From an uncultured Pelagibacteraceae bacterium (GTDB lineage Bacteria; Pseudomonadota; Alphaproteobacteria; Pelagibacterales; Pelagibacteraceae), in assembly GCA_902520685.1 (NCBI GenBank), contig CABYPE010000005.1, positions 1 to 59,202 on the forward strand: 59,202 nucleotides of DNA, in the 5' to 3' direction. The notes below the pieces were generated by a model. It was not told the DNA's origin and searched no databases. It saw only the letters and a list, made by a program, of their open reading frames with translations. The position numbers and the translations under genes are program-made. The first letter of the stretch is position 1; each line of letters starts with the position of its first letter. Shown piece after piece: positions 15,360 to 23,572 of the stretch.

Positions 15360-17054
15360 ATGGAAATAAATAGGGATATTGGTCAAAAAATAAGGGTTTT
15401 TAGGAAAAAACTTGGTTTGCAAGCAAATAAATTAGCCGAGCAACTTTCTATTTCACCAAGTTATTTAAATTTAATTGAAAGTGGAAAAAGAAATATTGAT
15501 GCTGAACTTTTATTAAAAATTTGCCAAGAACTTAGAATCGAAATATCCGATTTAAAAAGTGATAAAGATATTAATCTTGATAACTCTAGATTAGCAATTT
15601 CTAAATATTCTCAAGGTAAAAATATAAATAAGTTAGATTTAAAAATTGGGCCAAAGATAAAAGCATTCAGACGTCAGCTCGGTCTACAGGCAAATAAATT
15701 TGCTGAACAAATCAATATATCTCCAAGTTATTTAAATTTAATTGAAAGCAACAAAAGAAAAATTGATGGAAACTTGCTTATTAAAATTAGCAAAGAATTA
15801 AGAGTCAATCTTTCAGACTTAACAAGTAAAAGTGACATTAATTTAGAAAATGATATTTCAGAACTTTTAGACGACCAATTATTTGAAGATCTAGATATTC
15901 TTGGGCCAGAAGTTAAGGATTTAGTTAACACAAATCCCAAAATTGCAAAAGCATTAATTAAACTAGGAGATAATTTTAAACAAAAAGATCATGAAATTGT
16001 TAATAAAGTTGAGAACATCTCAGGAAAAAAAATTGATAGCAGAAAAACAGCATTTCCTGGCGAGGTAATATCAGATTTTCTTCAAGATAACAAAAATTAT
16101 TTCCCTAAATTAGAAAATTTTGCCAATAAAGTTTTTGAGAAAGTTCAAAAAAATAACAGAACAAGATATATAGCACTTTGTGATTATTTAAAATCAGAAT
16201 ACAGTATAACTGTTAAAGATGTGATACCAGAAGAGAATAAACCATTTTCTAAAATTTATTATAAAAATAAAAAAGAATTATTGTTAAGTGATTATAATTC
16301 ATTAGAAACAAAAAAACTTCATGCAGCAGCTCAAATAGCTCAAGAAGGTGCAATTAAAGATATAGAATATTATTTATCACAATTTAGATTTCCTTCAGAA
16401 GAATCAAAAAAGCTAACCAAAGTAGCCTTATTAAATTATTGCGGAGCAGCAATTTTAATGCCCTATAAACTTTTTCATTCTGAATGTAAAAAACTTAAAT
16501 ATGATTTAGAATTATTACAAAATACTTTTGCAACTTCTTTTGAACAAGTAGCTCATAGGGTAACAAGTTTACAAGATCCAAAATTACCAGGTATTCCTTT
16601 TCATTTTTTAAGAGTTGATATGGCTGGAAATATTTCAAAAAGATTTTCATTATCTGGAATTGAAATACCAAGATATGGAGGGGCATGCCCAAGATGGAAT
16701 GTTTATTCAGCTTTGACTAGACCAGGGGTTATTCAAGCAGCAGTGAGCAAAATGACTAATGGTGAAAAATATGTCTGTATTGCTAGAACAGTTGAAAAGG
16801 GTATAGGAAGATTTGGTCAATCAAAAAGTATTTTATCAATTGGATTAGGTTGTGAGGCAAAATATGCAAAAGATTTTGTATATACAGAAAATTTAAATAT
16901 TAACGATAAATCTACAGAAATACCAATTGGTGTATCATGTAGAACCTGCGATAGATTAGACTGTTCACAACGAGCTTTTCCTCCATTACATAAAAAGTTT
17001 GATATAGATATTAATACAAGAGGAGTTTCAGTCTATGTTGGTGATAAAAATTAA
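15360..17054 (+). CDS. RamB/ScfR-type short-chain fatty acid regulator with duplicated N-terminal HTH
   Basis: A 564-aa transcription factor. Two XRE-type helix-turn-helix domains stand in tandem, at about 7-64 and 96-153. Each contains a LGLQANK(L/F)AEQ helix followed by ISPSYLNLIES, offset by 89 residues, so the domain has been duplicated. A degenerate ImmA/IrrE-like region follows (around KKLHAAAQIAQEGA, no HExxH). The C-terminal ScfR-type domain has GGACPRWNVYSAL and the cysteine cluster SCRTCDRLDCSQRAFPP. Known relatives, about 470 aa with one HTH, sense acyl-CoA status and control aceA or propionate genes. The divergent aceA transcript and the operator array support that role here. Confidence 0.87.
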   Translation: MEINRDIGQKIRVFRKKLGLQANKLAEQLSISPSYLNLIESGKRNIDAELLLKICQELRIEISDLKSDKDINLDNSRLAISKYSQGKNINKLDLKIGPKIKAFRRQLGLQANKFAEQINISPSYLNLIESNKRKIDGNLLIKISKELRVNLSDLTSKSDINLENDISELLDDQLFEDLDILGPEVKDLVNTNPKIAKALIKLGDNFKQKDHEIVNKVENISGKKIDSRKTAFPGEVISDFLQDNKNYFPKLENFANKVFEKVQKNNRTRYIALCDYLKSEYSITVKDVIPEENKPFSKIYYKNKKELLLSDYNSLETKKLHAAAQIAQEGAIKDIEYYLSQFRFPSEESKKLTKVALLNYCGAAILMPYKLFHSECKKLKYDLELLQNTFATSFEQVAHRVTSLQDPKLPGIPFHFLRVDMAGNISKRFSLSGIEIPRYGGACPRWNVYSALTRPGVIQAAVSKMTNGEKYVCIARTVEKGIGRFGQSKSILSIGLGCEAKYAKDFVYTENLNINDKSTEIPIGVSCRTCDRLDCSQRAFPPLHKKFDIDINTRGVSVYVGDKN

Positions 17055-17066
17055 TGCTTAAAATAA

Positions 17067-17231
17067 ATGATTAAATTTATTGTCCCTGTTATTATTATTT
17101 TTGTAATAGTTTTATTTTGGGAAAAAATTAATGAATTTATTTTTGATAAATTTAATTTAAAACTAAATTACTTGTTAATAAGTGCTATTTTATTGATAAT
17201 AGCAGTAATCTTTTTATTGCTCAATAATTAA
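17067..17231 (+). CDS. Small two-helix membrane protein, 54 aa
   Basis: ATG at 17067, 12 bases after the regulator stop, opens 54 codons ending TAA at 17229-17231. Residues about 4-17 and 35-52 are strongly hydrophobic, separated by the charged segment WEKINEFIFDKFN. It may be co-transcribed with the regulator. No family is recognised. A chance frame in A/T-rich sequence is possible, but the hydrophobic-charged-hydrophobic pattern looks like a real small membrane protein. Confidence 0.45.
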   Translation: MIKFIVPVIIIFVIVLFWEKINEFIFDKFNLKLNYLLISAILLIIAVIFLLLNN

Positions 17232-17250
17232 TGGTAATATTTACTTAAAT

Positions 17251-17634
17251 CTACTTTTTTTTATTTTTTAATTGAATACCAAGCTTTGAGCTATGTCTTA
17301 GTCTCATCACTACAATAGCAACAGCTATTAATAGAATAGCAACAGATTGATAAACTAATGCAGATGGATCCATTTCTTTACCTTGCATAATAATAAATCT
17401 TGATAAAGCAGTAATTGCTATTAACAAAGGCAAAGTAATTCGAATTGATTGCTCTTCCCAGAACACCCTTACCATCGCCATTACTTCCAAGTAAAGAAAC
17501 ATCAATAATAAATCTGCTAAAGTAACAGATTTTGCAGAATACATATTTAAAACCTCAATAAATATAGCAATGATAGTGCTTATTAAAATTAAGATCAGTA
17601 AGCCAAGTTGTAAATTTTTAATTAGATGTTTCAT
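17251..17634 (-). CDS. psiE: PsiE family (phosphate-starvation-inducible) membrane protein
   Basis: A 127-aa protein with four hydrophobic helices and the PsiE signature LLLMFLYLEVMAMVRVFWEE (about 44-63), followed by IRITLPLLIAITALSRFII. The molecular function of PsiE is not known; in E. coli it is induced by phosphate starvation. It starts two bases from the end of an upstream three-helix membrane protein on the same strand, suggesting an operon. No Pho box could be identified by eye. Confidence 0.8.
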   Translation of the reverse strand: MKHLIKNLQLGLLILILISTIIAIFIEVLNMYSAKSVTLADLLLMFLYLEVMAMVRVFWEEQSIRITLPLLIAITALSRFIIMQGKEMDPSALVYQSVAILLIAVAIVVMRLRHSSKLGIQLKNKKK

Positions 17635-17636
17635 AA

Positions 17637-18113
17637 TTAATCTTTTTTCTTTTTAGTAAATGGCAACCACTTTTCCCATGGAGTTTTGTCTGGACCATCA
17701 TATTTAATATCATAGGAATTGTTTGAATTTAGAACTTCTATACCTTTTGAAAAAACAAACATAAAAACTACTACAAATACTATAGCCATAATCTTAAAAG
17801 GATCAAAGTTTTTAGTTTTAAAAACACTTGCCGATTTTTCCTCAGCCCTATGAAATTGTTTAAAAGTCATATAAACTGCAAATATCAAACCTATATGCGC
17901 TATGTATAAACCAGCCCAACCAAAAGCAAATGTAGTGTAAGAAAAAATATAAAGACTAAACACAGTAGTCCAAATAAAACTCAAAACTAATAAAATTTGT
18001 AATCTTACAGATTTAGGCAAAGATCTTAAATCATTTTTACTATCATCAAAAAGTATATTTGCACTTTCGGCCATCCAGTTTTTAAAATTTCCCATGAGAA
18101 TCACTTTAAGCAT
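17637..18113 (-). CDS. Hypothetical membrane protein with three helices
   Basis: 158 aa from the ATG at 18113, or 152 aa from the in-frame ATG at 18095 (MGNFKNWMAES), which is as good a start. There is a soluble N-terminal segment, then hydrophobic helices near residues 41-58, 64-80 and 108-124, and a Lys-rich C-terminus. No family is recognised. Stop and start of this gene and psiE are separated by two bases, so the two are probably translated from one message and may act together in the membrane. Confidence 0.65.
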   Translation of the reverse strand: MLKVILMGNFKNWMAESANILFDDSKNDLRSLPKSVRLQILLVLSFIWTTVFSLYIFSYTTFAFGWAGLYIAHIGLIFAVYMTFKQFHRAEEKSASVFKTKNFDPFKIMAIVFVVVFMFVFSKGIEVLNSNNSYDIKYDGPDKTPWEKWLPFTKKKKD

Positions 18114-18154
18114 TTATTGATTAAATTAAATAATGATTATTACCAATCTAACTA

Positions 18155-18181
18155 GCAGGTATGACAAAAATGACTACCTGC
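18155..18181. promoter_or_regulatory. Inverted repeat in divergent spacer
   Basis: GCAGGTA (18155-18161) and TACCTGC (18175-18181) form a perfect 7-bp inverted repeat with a 13-base spacer, notably G/C-rich for this region. It lies between the divergent psiE-operon gene (start 18113) and the GNAT-like gene (start 18221), so an operator or a transcript-start hairpin is possible. Each arm is flanked by TGAC direct repeats inside the spacer. Confidence 0.35.
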
Positions 18182-18220
18182 GACAAATTAAAGATGATAA
18201 ATATGTTATATATTTAACTC

Positions 18221-18844
18221 ATGAGAGAAATACTTAAAAATGTAAAAAAAAAATTAGTTTCTAAATATTTAGAAAGTACAGCTTCAAAAAGTACAAAAAA
18301 ATTTAAGCCTAGAATTAAGGCTCGAATTCGAAAAAATAAACACCTTCTTAGCAAAAATATTAATAATTTATTTGATTGGGTTAAGGGCGCTGAGTTAATT
18401 GAATTAAAAAAATGTAATACAAATGAAGATCCAGTTAGACCAGAATTAGATAATATTTTTAGAAGAAGCTATGGAAGAAAAATATTTGGGGTAAAATATG
18501 GCGGCGAAATACATGCTGTCATGTGTTTCGCATACACTAATGAAATCCCTAAGGATATTGAAGAGATGGATAAATTAAGTCATGATGCATATTTACAAAG
18601 TGCCCAAAGAGATCAAAATATTGGACAGATAGCAATTGCATATACGGTTTGGTCTAAAAAAAAGGGTGGGGGGAAATTAATTGTTAAGGAAGTTTTTAAG
18701 AAAATCAAAAAATCTAATCATTTAAATAGGCTAGTGACACTTTCCCCACTTACAGAGATGGCAACAAAGTTTCATAGTAGAAATGGTGCAAAGCTTTTAA
18801 AAATTAATGAAACTACTCAAAATTTTGAATATAAAATTCTTTAA
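18221..18844 (+). CDS. Putative GNAT-fold acyltransferase-like protein
   Basis: 207 aa. The first 60 residues are very basic, and the rest looks like a GNAT fold: a strand FGVKYGGEIHAVMCFAYT (about 88-105), IAIAYTVWSKKKGGGKLIVKEV (split near 138-159), where KKKGGGK could be the acyl-CoA pyrophosphate loop, and a final TEMATKFHSRNGAKLL like the C-terminal GNAT helix. Identification is by fold pattern only. The 3' end overlaps the next gene, an NAPE-PLD-like hydrolase, by 38 bases, suggesting coupled expression. Confidence 0.5.
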   Translation: MREILKNVKKKLVSKYLESTASKSTKKFKPRIKARIRKNKHLLSKNINNLFDWVKGAELIELKKCNTNEDPVRPELDNIFRRSYGRKIFGVKYGGEIHAVMCFAYTNEIPKDIEEMDKLSHDAYLQSAQRDQNIGQIAIAYTVWSKKKGGGKLIVKEVFKKIKKSNHLNRLVTLSPLTEMATKFHSRNGAKLLKINETTQNFEYKIL

Positions 18845-19889
18845 TTTTACAATTTTTTTTGTTTTAATTTTCACTTACAATTGTTTATCAATAGCAATGG
18901 AAAAAAAACCTTTCCACCATTTATCTGATGGTACCTTTAGAAATCCAGAGGGATCTCCTAAGAGAGATGAAAATGTGAAATGGTCTTATAAAATTTTTAA
19001 TCAAGAAAAAAAAAAACTTAATATGTTTGTGCCAAAAGAGCATATCATCGAAAAAGAAAAAGTTTTATCAGATTTAAAAAAATACCAAGAAGATGATTAT
19101 GTGGCTTGGATAGGTCATGCTACTTTTTTAATAAAGCTAGGGGAAACCACTATAATTACAGATCCTGTATTATCTAAAAATGCTGGCCCTTTAATATTTG
19201 GTCCAAAAAGATTTACTAAACCAGCATTAACACTAAATGAAATTCCAAAAATTGATTTATTTTTGCTGACACATAATCATTATGATCATCAAGATATGTC
19301 TACCATAAGAAGATTTCCTTATAAGGATGCAAAAGTTTTACTGCCCTTAAAACTGGGTAAGTATTTTAAAAGATATAAAGATGTTAATGAAATGGATTGG
19401 TATGATGAGATTAAAGTTAATGATAATTTAAAAATTACATTTTTACCTGCCGTTCACTGGTCTAAAAGAAGTCTGACAGATACGAATAAAACTTTATGGG
19501 GAAGTTTTTTAATTGAATATAATGGAATAAAAATTTTATTTGCATGTGATACTGGCATTGGAAATATTTATAAAGATTTAGGAAAAAAGTATGGGCCTAT
19601 TGATCTTACAATAATTAATATAGGTGCATATAATTTTTATCCCATAATGCCTTATAAAGATAAATCTATTTATCACACTAGCCCTGAAGAGGCACTCAGT
19701 ATTGGGCAAGACTTAAAAAGTAAAAAAATTCTTGGTATGCATTGGGGAACATTTGTATTATCTTTAGAGCCTATTATGGAACCCCCAATTAGATTTAAAA
19801 ATAGTGCTGAAAAATATGGTTTTAATAAAGAAGATGCTATTATTTTTAAAATTGGTCAAATTTCTCAATTAAAAGATATTATTGATTAA
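18807..19889 (+). CDS. Metallo-beta-lactamase fold hydrolase, NAPE-PLD/UlaG-like, exported
   Basis: A 360-aa protein. It has an N-terminal hydrophobic export signal (about 12-29), then VAWIGHATFLIKLGETTIITDPV and the metal motif THNHYDHQD, with downstream ligands in LPAVHWSKR, LFACDTGIG and LGMHWGTF. This pattern matches the family of N-acyl-phosphatidylethanolamine phospholipase D. The FTYNC segment could suggest lipid anchoring but is a poor lipobox. Its start lies inside the preceding GNAT-like gene. A role in lipid turnover at the envelope is an inference from family and signal peptide. Confidence 0.85.
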   Translation: MKLLKILNIKFFNFTIFFVLIFTYNCLSIAMEKKPFHHLSDGTFRNPEGSPKRDENVKWSYKIFNQEKKKLNMFVPKEHIIEKEKVLSDLKKYQEDDYVAWIGHATFLIKLGETTIITDPVLSKNAGPLIFGPKRFTKPALTLNEIPKIDLFLLTHNHYDHQDMSTIRRFPYKDAKVLLPLKLGKYFKRYKDVNEMDWYDEIKVNDNLKITFLPAVHWSKRSLTDTNKTLWGSFLIEYNGIKILFACDTGIGNIYKDLGKKYGPIDLTIINIGAYNFYPIMPYKDKSIYHTSPEEALSIGQDLKSKKILGMHWGTFVLSLEPIMEPPIRFKNSAEKYGFNKEDAIIFKIGQISQLKDIID

Positions 19890-19970
19890 TTATTTTTATA
19901 AATAAAACAATATGTTTCTAGGCTTTAAAATATATATTTAATCGATTAATTATTTATAATCATAAGTCTA

Positions 19971-20984
19971 ATGAGAATAATATATATTCCGGTATCTAAA
20001 AAAATTAAAAAAAAAAATCTAAGAAATTTTATAAAATGTTTCTTATATGATCATTATATAGTGTTAAAAAATTTTTTTATTAACAAAAAAATAACAACAA
20101 ACACTTCAGGTTATATTGATGCCGCATTACAATCGAATGCTTATGTTTTAGAATTGCCTTATAATTATTGTATTATTTTTTCTAAAATTTTAAATTTATT
20201 ATTTGATGGTATTTTTATCAATTGGAAATTTACAAGTTATAGAAGTGATTTAGAAGATATTGAAAAAAAATTATTAAAATTATCAAAAAAATATAAAATT
20301 AAAAAAATAATTATTGATGGAAGAGATCAAAGTTTTGTAACCATTGATAACAAAATCCTTGATAATTTTGATTATGTAATAAAAAGAGAAAAAAACAAAA
20401 AAATAATCAATAATAAATATTTAACTACAATACTTCCTTGTGTGCTAATATCTAATTATTATAAAATATCTAAAAATAAAAAAGAAAGTATAAATTGGAG
20501 CAAAATTGGAAATTCTAAACCAAATAATAATCCAACTTATGATATTTTTTTCTCTGGAAAAAAAACTTCAGAATCTAGAAAAGAACTGGTTGAATTTTTA
20601 AGTAGCAAAGATTTAAACTTTTTTGGAAGAGTTGATGAGAGAATTCCTTACAACCAATATATAGAAACAATGTACAATTCACGCATCAATTTATCACTCG
20701 AAGGAATAGGAGAATTTGCTAATAGACATTTAGAAATTTTGGCTAATTGTTCTTTTATGATATGCCAAAGTTCAATTAATGAACTAGATTTACCATTGCC
20801 ATTAGTTGATGGTAAGCATTTTGTAACTTTTAAAAATAAAGATGATTTATTAGAAAAAATCAATTTTTATCTTAAAAATGATAAAGATAGAAACGAGATT
20901 GCTTTAAATGGACGAAAAGTTTTGGAAAAATATTATTCTCCAAAAAAACATGGCAAATTTTTATTTGATAAAATTTTTTCTTAA
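19971..20984 (+). CDS. Glycosyltransferase-like protein (GT1/CgeB-type C-terminal domain)
   Basis: A 337-aa, very Lys/Asn/Ile-rich protein of notably high A+T. The C-terminal half has the donor-binding pattern of GT-B proteins: YDIFFSGKKTSESRKELVEFL, then NSRINLSLEGIGEFANRHLE with the typical Glu, and DGKHFVTFKNKDDLLEKINF, followed by the closing helices. The N-terminal domain is not recognisable. It is probably a cell-surface glycosyltransferase. Base composition is more A/T-rich than the housekeeping neighbours, as is common for surface-sugar genes. The next gene starts one base after its stop. Confidence 0.6.
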   Translation: MRIIYIPVSKKIKKKNLRNFIKCFLYDHYIVLKNFFINKKITTNTSGYIDAALQSNAYVLELPYNYCIIFSKILNLLFDGIFINWKFTSYRSDLEDIEKKLLKLSKKYKIKKIIIDGRDQSFVTIDNKILDNFDYVIKREKNKKIINNKYLTTILPCVLISNYYKISKNKKESINWSKIGNSKPNNNPTYDIFFSGKKTSESRKELVEFLSSKDLNFFGRVDERIPYNQYIETMYNSRINLSLEGIGEFANRHLEILANCSFMICQSSINELDLPLPLVDGKHFVTFKNKDDLLEKINFYLKNDKDRNEIALNGRKVLEKYYSPKKHGKFLFDKIFS

Positions 20985-20985
20985 T

Positions 20986-21537
20986 ATGAAAATTTTAAAC
21001 TATTTCTTTTTTATATTTATTTTACTAAACACAAATCAATTAAAAGCAAATGAAATAGATAACCAACTAGAAAAATTATTTGAAGAATTGAAAGTAAACA
21101 ACAGTGACATAACATATAATATTGAGCAAAAGATTTGGAAATTATGGAGTCAACACCCAACAAATCAAAATCTAACTAAAAAATTAGAAAAGGGATCTGA
21201 ATTTGTTAGAAACCAAAAATTTTCAAAAGCAATTGAAATTTTTTCTGAAGTTATAGAGCTAGATCCAGAATGGGCCGAGGGATGGAATAAAAGAGCAACA
21301 GTTCTATATATGATTGGCGATTATAGAGGATCACAAAACGATATAGATAAAGTTTTAAATTTAGAAAATAGACATTTTGGAGCCTTAGCAGGTCAAGGTT
21401 TAGTCAATATACAATTAAAAAATTATGAAAAAGCAATCGAAAGCTATAAAAAAGCACAAGAAATATATCCAGCAATGCAATCTCCAAAAATTATGATCAA
21501 GAAAATTCAAGATCTAATAAATCAACAGTTAATTTAA
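20986..21537 (+). CDS. Exported TPR-repeat protein
   Basis: 183 aa from the ATG at 20986, directly after the preceding stop. An in-frame ATG at 20908 would lie inside the upstream gene and would bury the signal peptide. Residues about 3-17 are a hydrophobic signal ending near LKANE. The body contains tetratricopeptide repeats: FSKAIEIFSEVIELDPEWAE, GDYRGSQNDIDKVLNLENR and NYEKAIESYKKAQEIYP. It is probably a periplasmic or lipid-attached scaffold. No specific partner can be named. Confidence 0.8.
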   Translation: MKILNYFFFIFILLNTNQLKANEIDNQLEKLFEELKVNNSDITYNIEQKIWKLWSQHPTNQNLTKKLEKGSEFVRNQKFSKAIEIFSEVIELDPEWAEGWNKRATVLYMIGDYRGSQNDIDKVLNLENRHFGALAGQGLVNIQLKNYEKAIESYKKAQEIYPAMQSPKIMIKKIQDLINQQLI

Positions 21538-21592
21538 TTTAAATTTGTAAGATTTTTTCATTTGTTTTATAAACGATAAAAAATATTCAATA

Positions 21593-22102
21593 ATGTCAAA
21601 GTTTATATCCACATATGTTAAGTACGTTGATCTAGTTTGTGAAAAAGTTGGAAGATTTGTCATGTATTGGGTTTTTTTTATGATGTTTCTTTTAATTTTA
21701 TCTTTCGTTACACGAAATATAATAAATTATCCATTGATGTGGATTATAGAAATGGCACAATTTACTATCACAGCTTATTATCTACTTGGTGGTGGATATT
21801 CAATGATCACAGATGATCATGTTAGAATGGATTTATTTTATGGAAAACTCTCAAAAAAAGGTAAGGCTAAAATGGATATTTTCACTAGTATTTTTCTTAT
21901 TTTTTACCTAGTTTTGTTATTTATTGGATCAATAACAAGTTTGATTTATACAATTGAAACTAAGCAAAAACTTTTCACTGCATGGGCACCCTACGTTTGG
22001 CCAATAAAAACTTTAATGTTAATAGGAATTTTATTGATGTTACTTCAAGCGTTTTCTACTTTATTTAAAGATTTTGCTAAAATGAAAGAGAAGAAAATTT
22101 AA
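21593..22102 (+). CDS. dctQ: TRAP transporter small permease (DctQ family)
   Basis: A 169-aa membrane protein with four hydrophobic helices and the DctQ signature region MWIIEMAQFTITAYYLLGGG, then the loop DDHVRMDLFYGKLS, typical of the family. It couples the solute-binding protein to the large permease in a sodium-driven uptake system. The large permease gene follows after two bases and the binding protein gene after that, giving the complete DctQ-DctM-DctP set. Confidence 0.93.
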   Translation: MSKFISTYVKYVDLVCEKVGRFVMYWVFFMMFLLILSFVTRNIINYPLMWIIEMAQFTITAYYLLGGGYSMITDDHVRMDLFYGKLSKKGKAKMDIFTSIFLIFYLVLLFIGSITSLIYTIETKQKLFTAWAPYVWPIKTLMLIGILLMLLQAFSTLFKDFAKMKEKKI

Positions 22103-22104
22103 TT

Positions 22105-23442
22105 ATGTTAGCGCAATATTTGAGTTACGAATTCATAGCACTATTCATGTTTATAACGATGTTAGTAATGATGTTTACTGGACAAAGAGTCTTTGGTGCA
22201 ATTGGTTTTGTTGCAGCAGCTTCAGCGTTGTTGATCTGGGGTGAGGGGTCTATGGAAATGCCTTATACAGCTACATGGAAACTATTTAAATGGTATCCAA
22301 TGTTGACTTTACCTTTGTTTATTTACATGGGCTTCATGATATCTGAGTCAGGAATTGCCAATGATCTCTATAAAATGTTTCATGTACTTTTTGGAGGTTT
22401 AAAAGGTGGTTTAGCGATAGGAACAATGTTTATGATGGTAGCTATATCAGCAATGAATGGCTTAAGTGTTGCAGGAATGGCAATAGGTGCAACTATAGCT
22501 TTACCTGAAATGTTAAAAAGAAATTACGATAAAAGAATGATTACAGGTGTTGTACAAGCTGGAAGTTCGCTTGGTATTTTAATTCCTCCAAGTGTAGTAA
22601 TGGTTTTATATGGAATGATTGCTCGTCAACCTGTAAGTAAACTTTGGATGGCCGGAATTTTGCCAGGTTTGTTAATGGCTTCATTATTTTTAATTTATAT
22701 TTATGTAAGATGTAAACTTCAACCAGAGTTAGGACCGCCAATAAAAAAAGAGGAAAGAAATGTAACTGCAGCTGAGAAAATAGATTTATTTAAAGCAGGT
22801 ATAATTCCTTTTTTAATATTTTTTTTCATGACAGGTCTTTTTCTAATGGGAATTGCAAGCTTAGTTGAGTGTTCAGCTGTTGGTGCGTTCTTAGCAACTT
22901 TAGCAGCAATTTATAAAAGAAGATTCAATAAACAAGTTTTAGAAAATACTCTTAAAAAGACTTTAGGAGTTTCGTGTATGTTCATGTGGATTATTTTAGC
23001 AGCTTTGACGTTTGGAGCTGTATTTGATGGTTTAGGTGCTGGACGAGCAATTGAAACTTTATTTATTGAGAGGTGGAACTTAACACCATGGGGTGTGTTA
23101 ATAATGATGCAGCTTTCGTATATTTTAATGGGGATGTTTTTAGATGATACAGCCATGCTAGTAATCGTGGCCCCTCTTTACGTACCTTTAATTATTTCAT
23201 TAGGATTTGATCCTATTTGGTATGGGGTTCTGTACACAATAACCTGTCAGATTGCATATATGACTCCTCCTTTTGGTTATAATTTATTTTTGATGAGAGC
23301 TATGGCACCTAAAGAAATTACTTTACAAGATATTTATAGATCAATAATTCCTTTCGTATTAATTATGGTTTTTGGTTTGGCAATTGTCATGGCTTTCCCT
23401 GAGATCGCAACTTATTTGCCTGAAAAATATTTATCTAGATAA
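22105..23442 (+). CDS. dctM: TRAP transporter large permease (DctM family)
   Basis: A 445-aa protein with about 12 hydrophobic helices. DctM landmarks include TLPLFIYMGFMISESGIA, MMVAISAMNGLSVAGMAIGA, GSSLGILIPPSVVMVLYG and the late segment GMFLDDTAMLVIVAPLYVP. It is the transport-catalysing subunit and is followed 130 bases later by the Tat-exported binding protein. The spacer contains a TATAAT at 23528-23533, so the binding-protein gene may have an extra promoter of its own, as is usual for highly expressed binding proteins. Confidence 0.95.
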   Translation: MLAQYLSYEFIALFMFITMLVMMFTGQRVFGAIGFVAAASALLIWGEGSMEMPYTATWKLFKWYPMLTLPLFIYMGFMISESGIANDLYKMFHVLFGGLKGGLAIGTMFMMVAISAMNGLSVAGMAIGATIALPEMLKRNYDKRMITGVVQAGSSLGILIPPSVVMVLYGMIARQPVSKLWMAGILPGLLMASLFLIYIYVRCKLQPELGPPIKKEERNVTAAEKIDLFKAGIIPFLIFFFMTGLFLMGIASLVECSAVGAFLATLAAIYKRRFNKQVLENTLKKTLGVSCMFMWIILAALTFGAVFDGLGAGRAIETLFIERWNLTPWGVLIMMQLSYILMGMFLDDTAMLVIVAPLYVPLIISLGFDPIWYGVLYTITCQIAYMTPPFGYNLFLMRAMAPKEITLQDIYRSIIPFVLIMVFGLAIVMAFPEIATYLPEKYLSR

Positions 23443-23572
23443 TTCAACTTCAAGTTTAATATATTTTTTTTTTGATTAAATTCTTCTTGGATTATCTGCA
23501 ATTATTAAGTTCCATAAGATTTTAATTTATAATAGTATTTTTACATAATTTATAAAAACGAGAGGAGACCAA

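Noticed and set aside
20908..20985. Upstream ATG for the TPR protein
   Set aside because: It lies within the preceding gene and would put a long extension before the signal peptide; ATG 20986 directly after the stop fits better.
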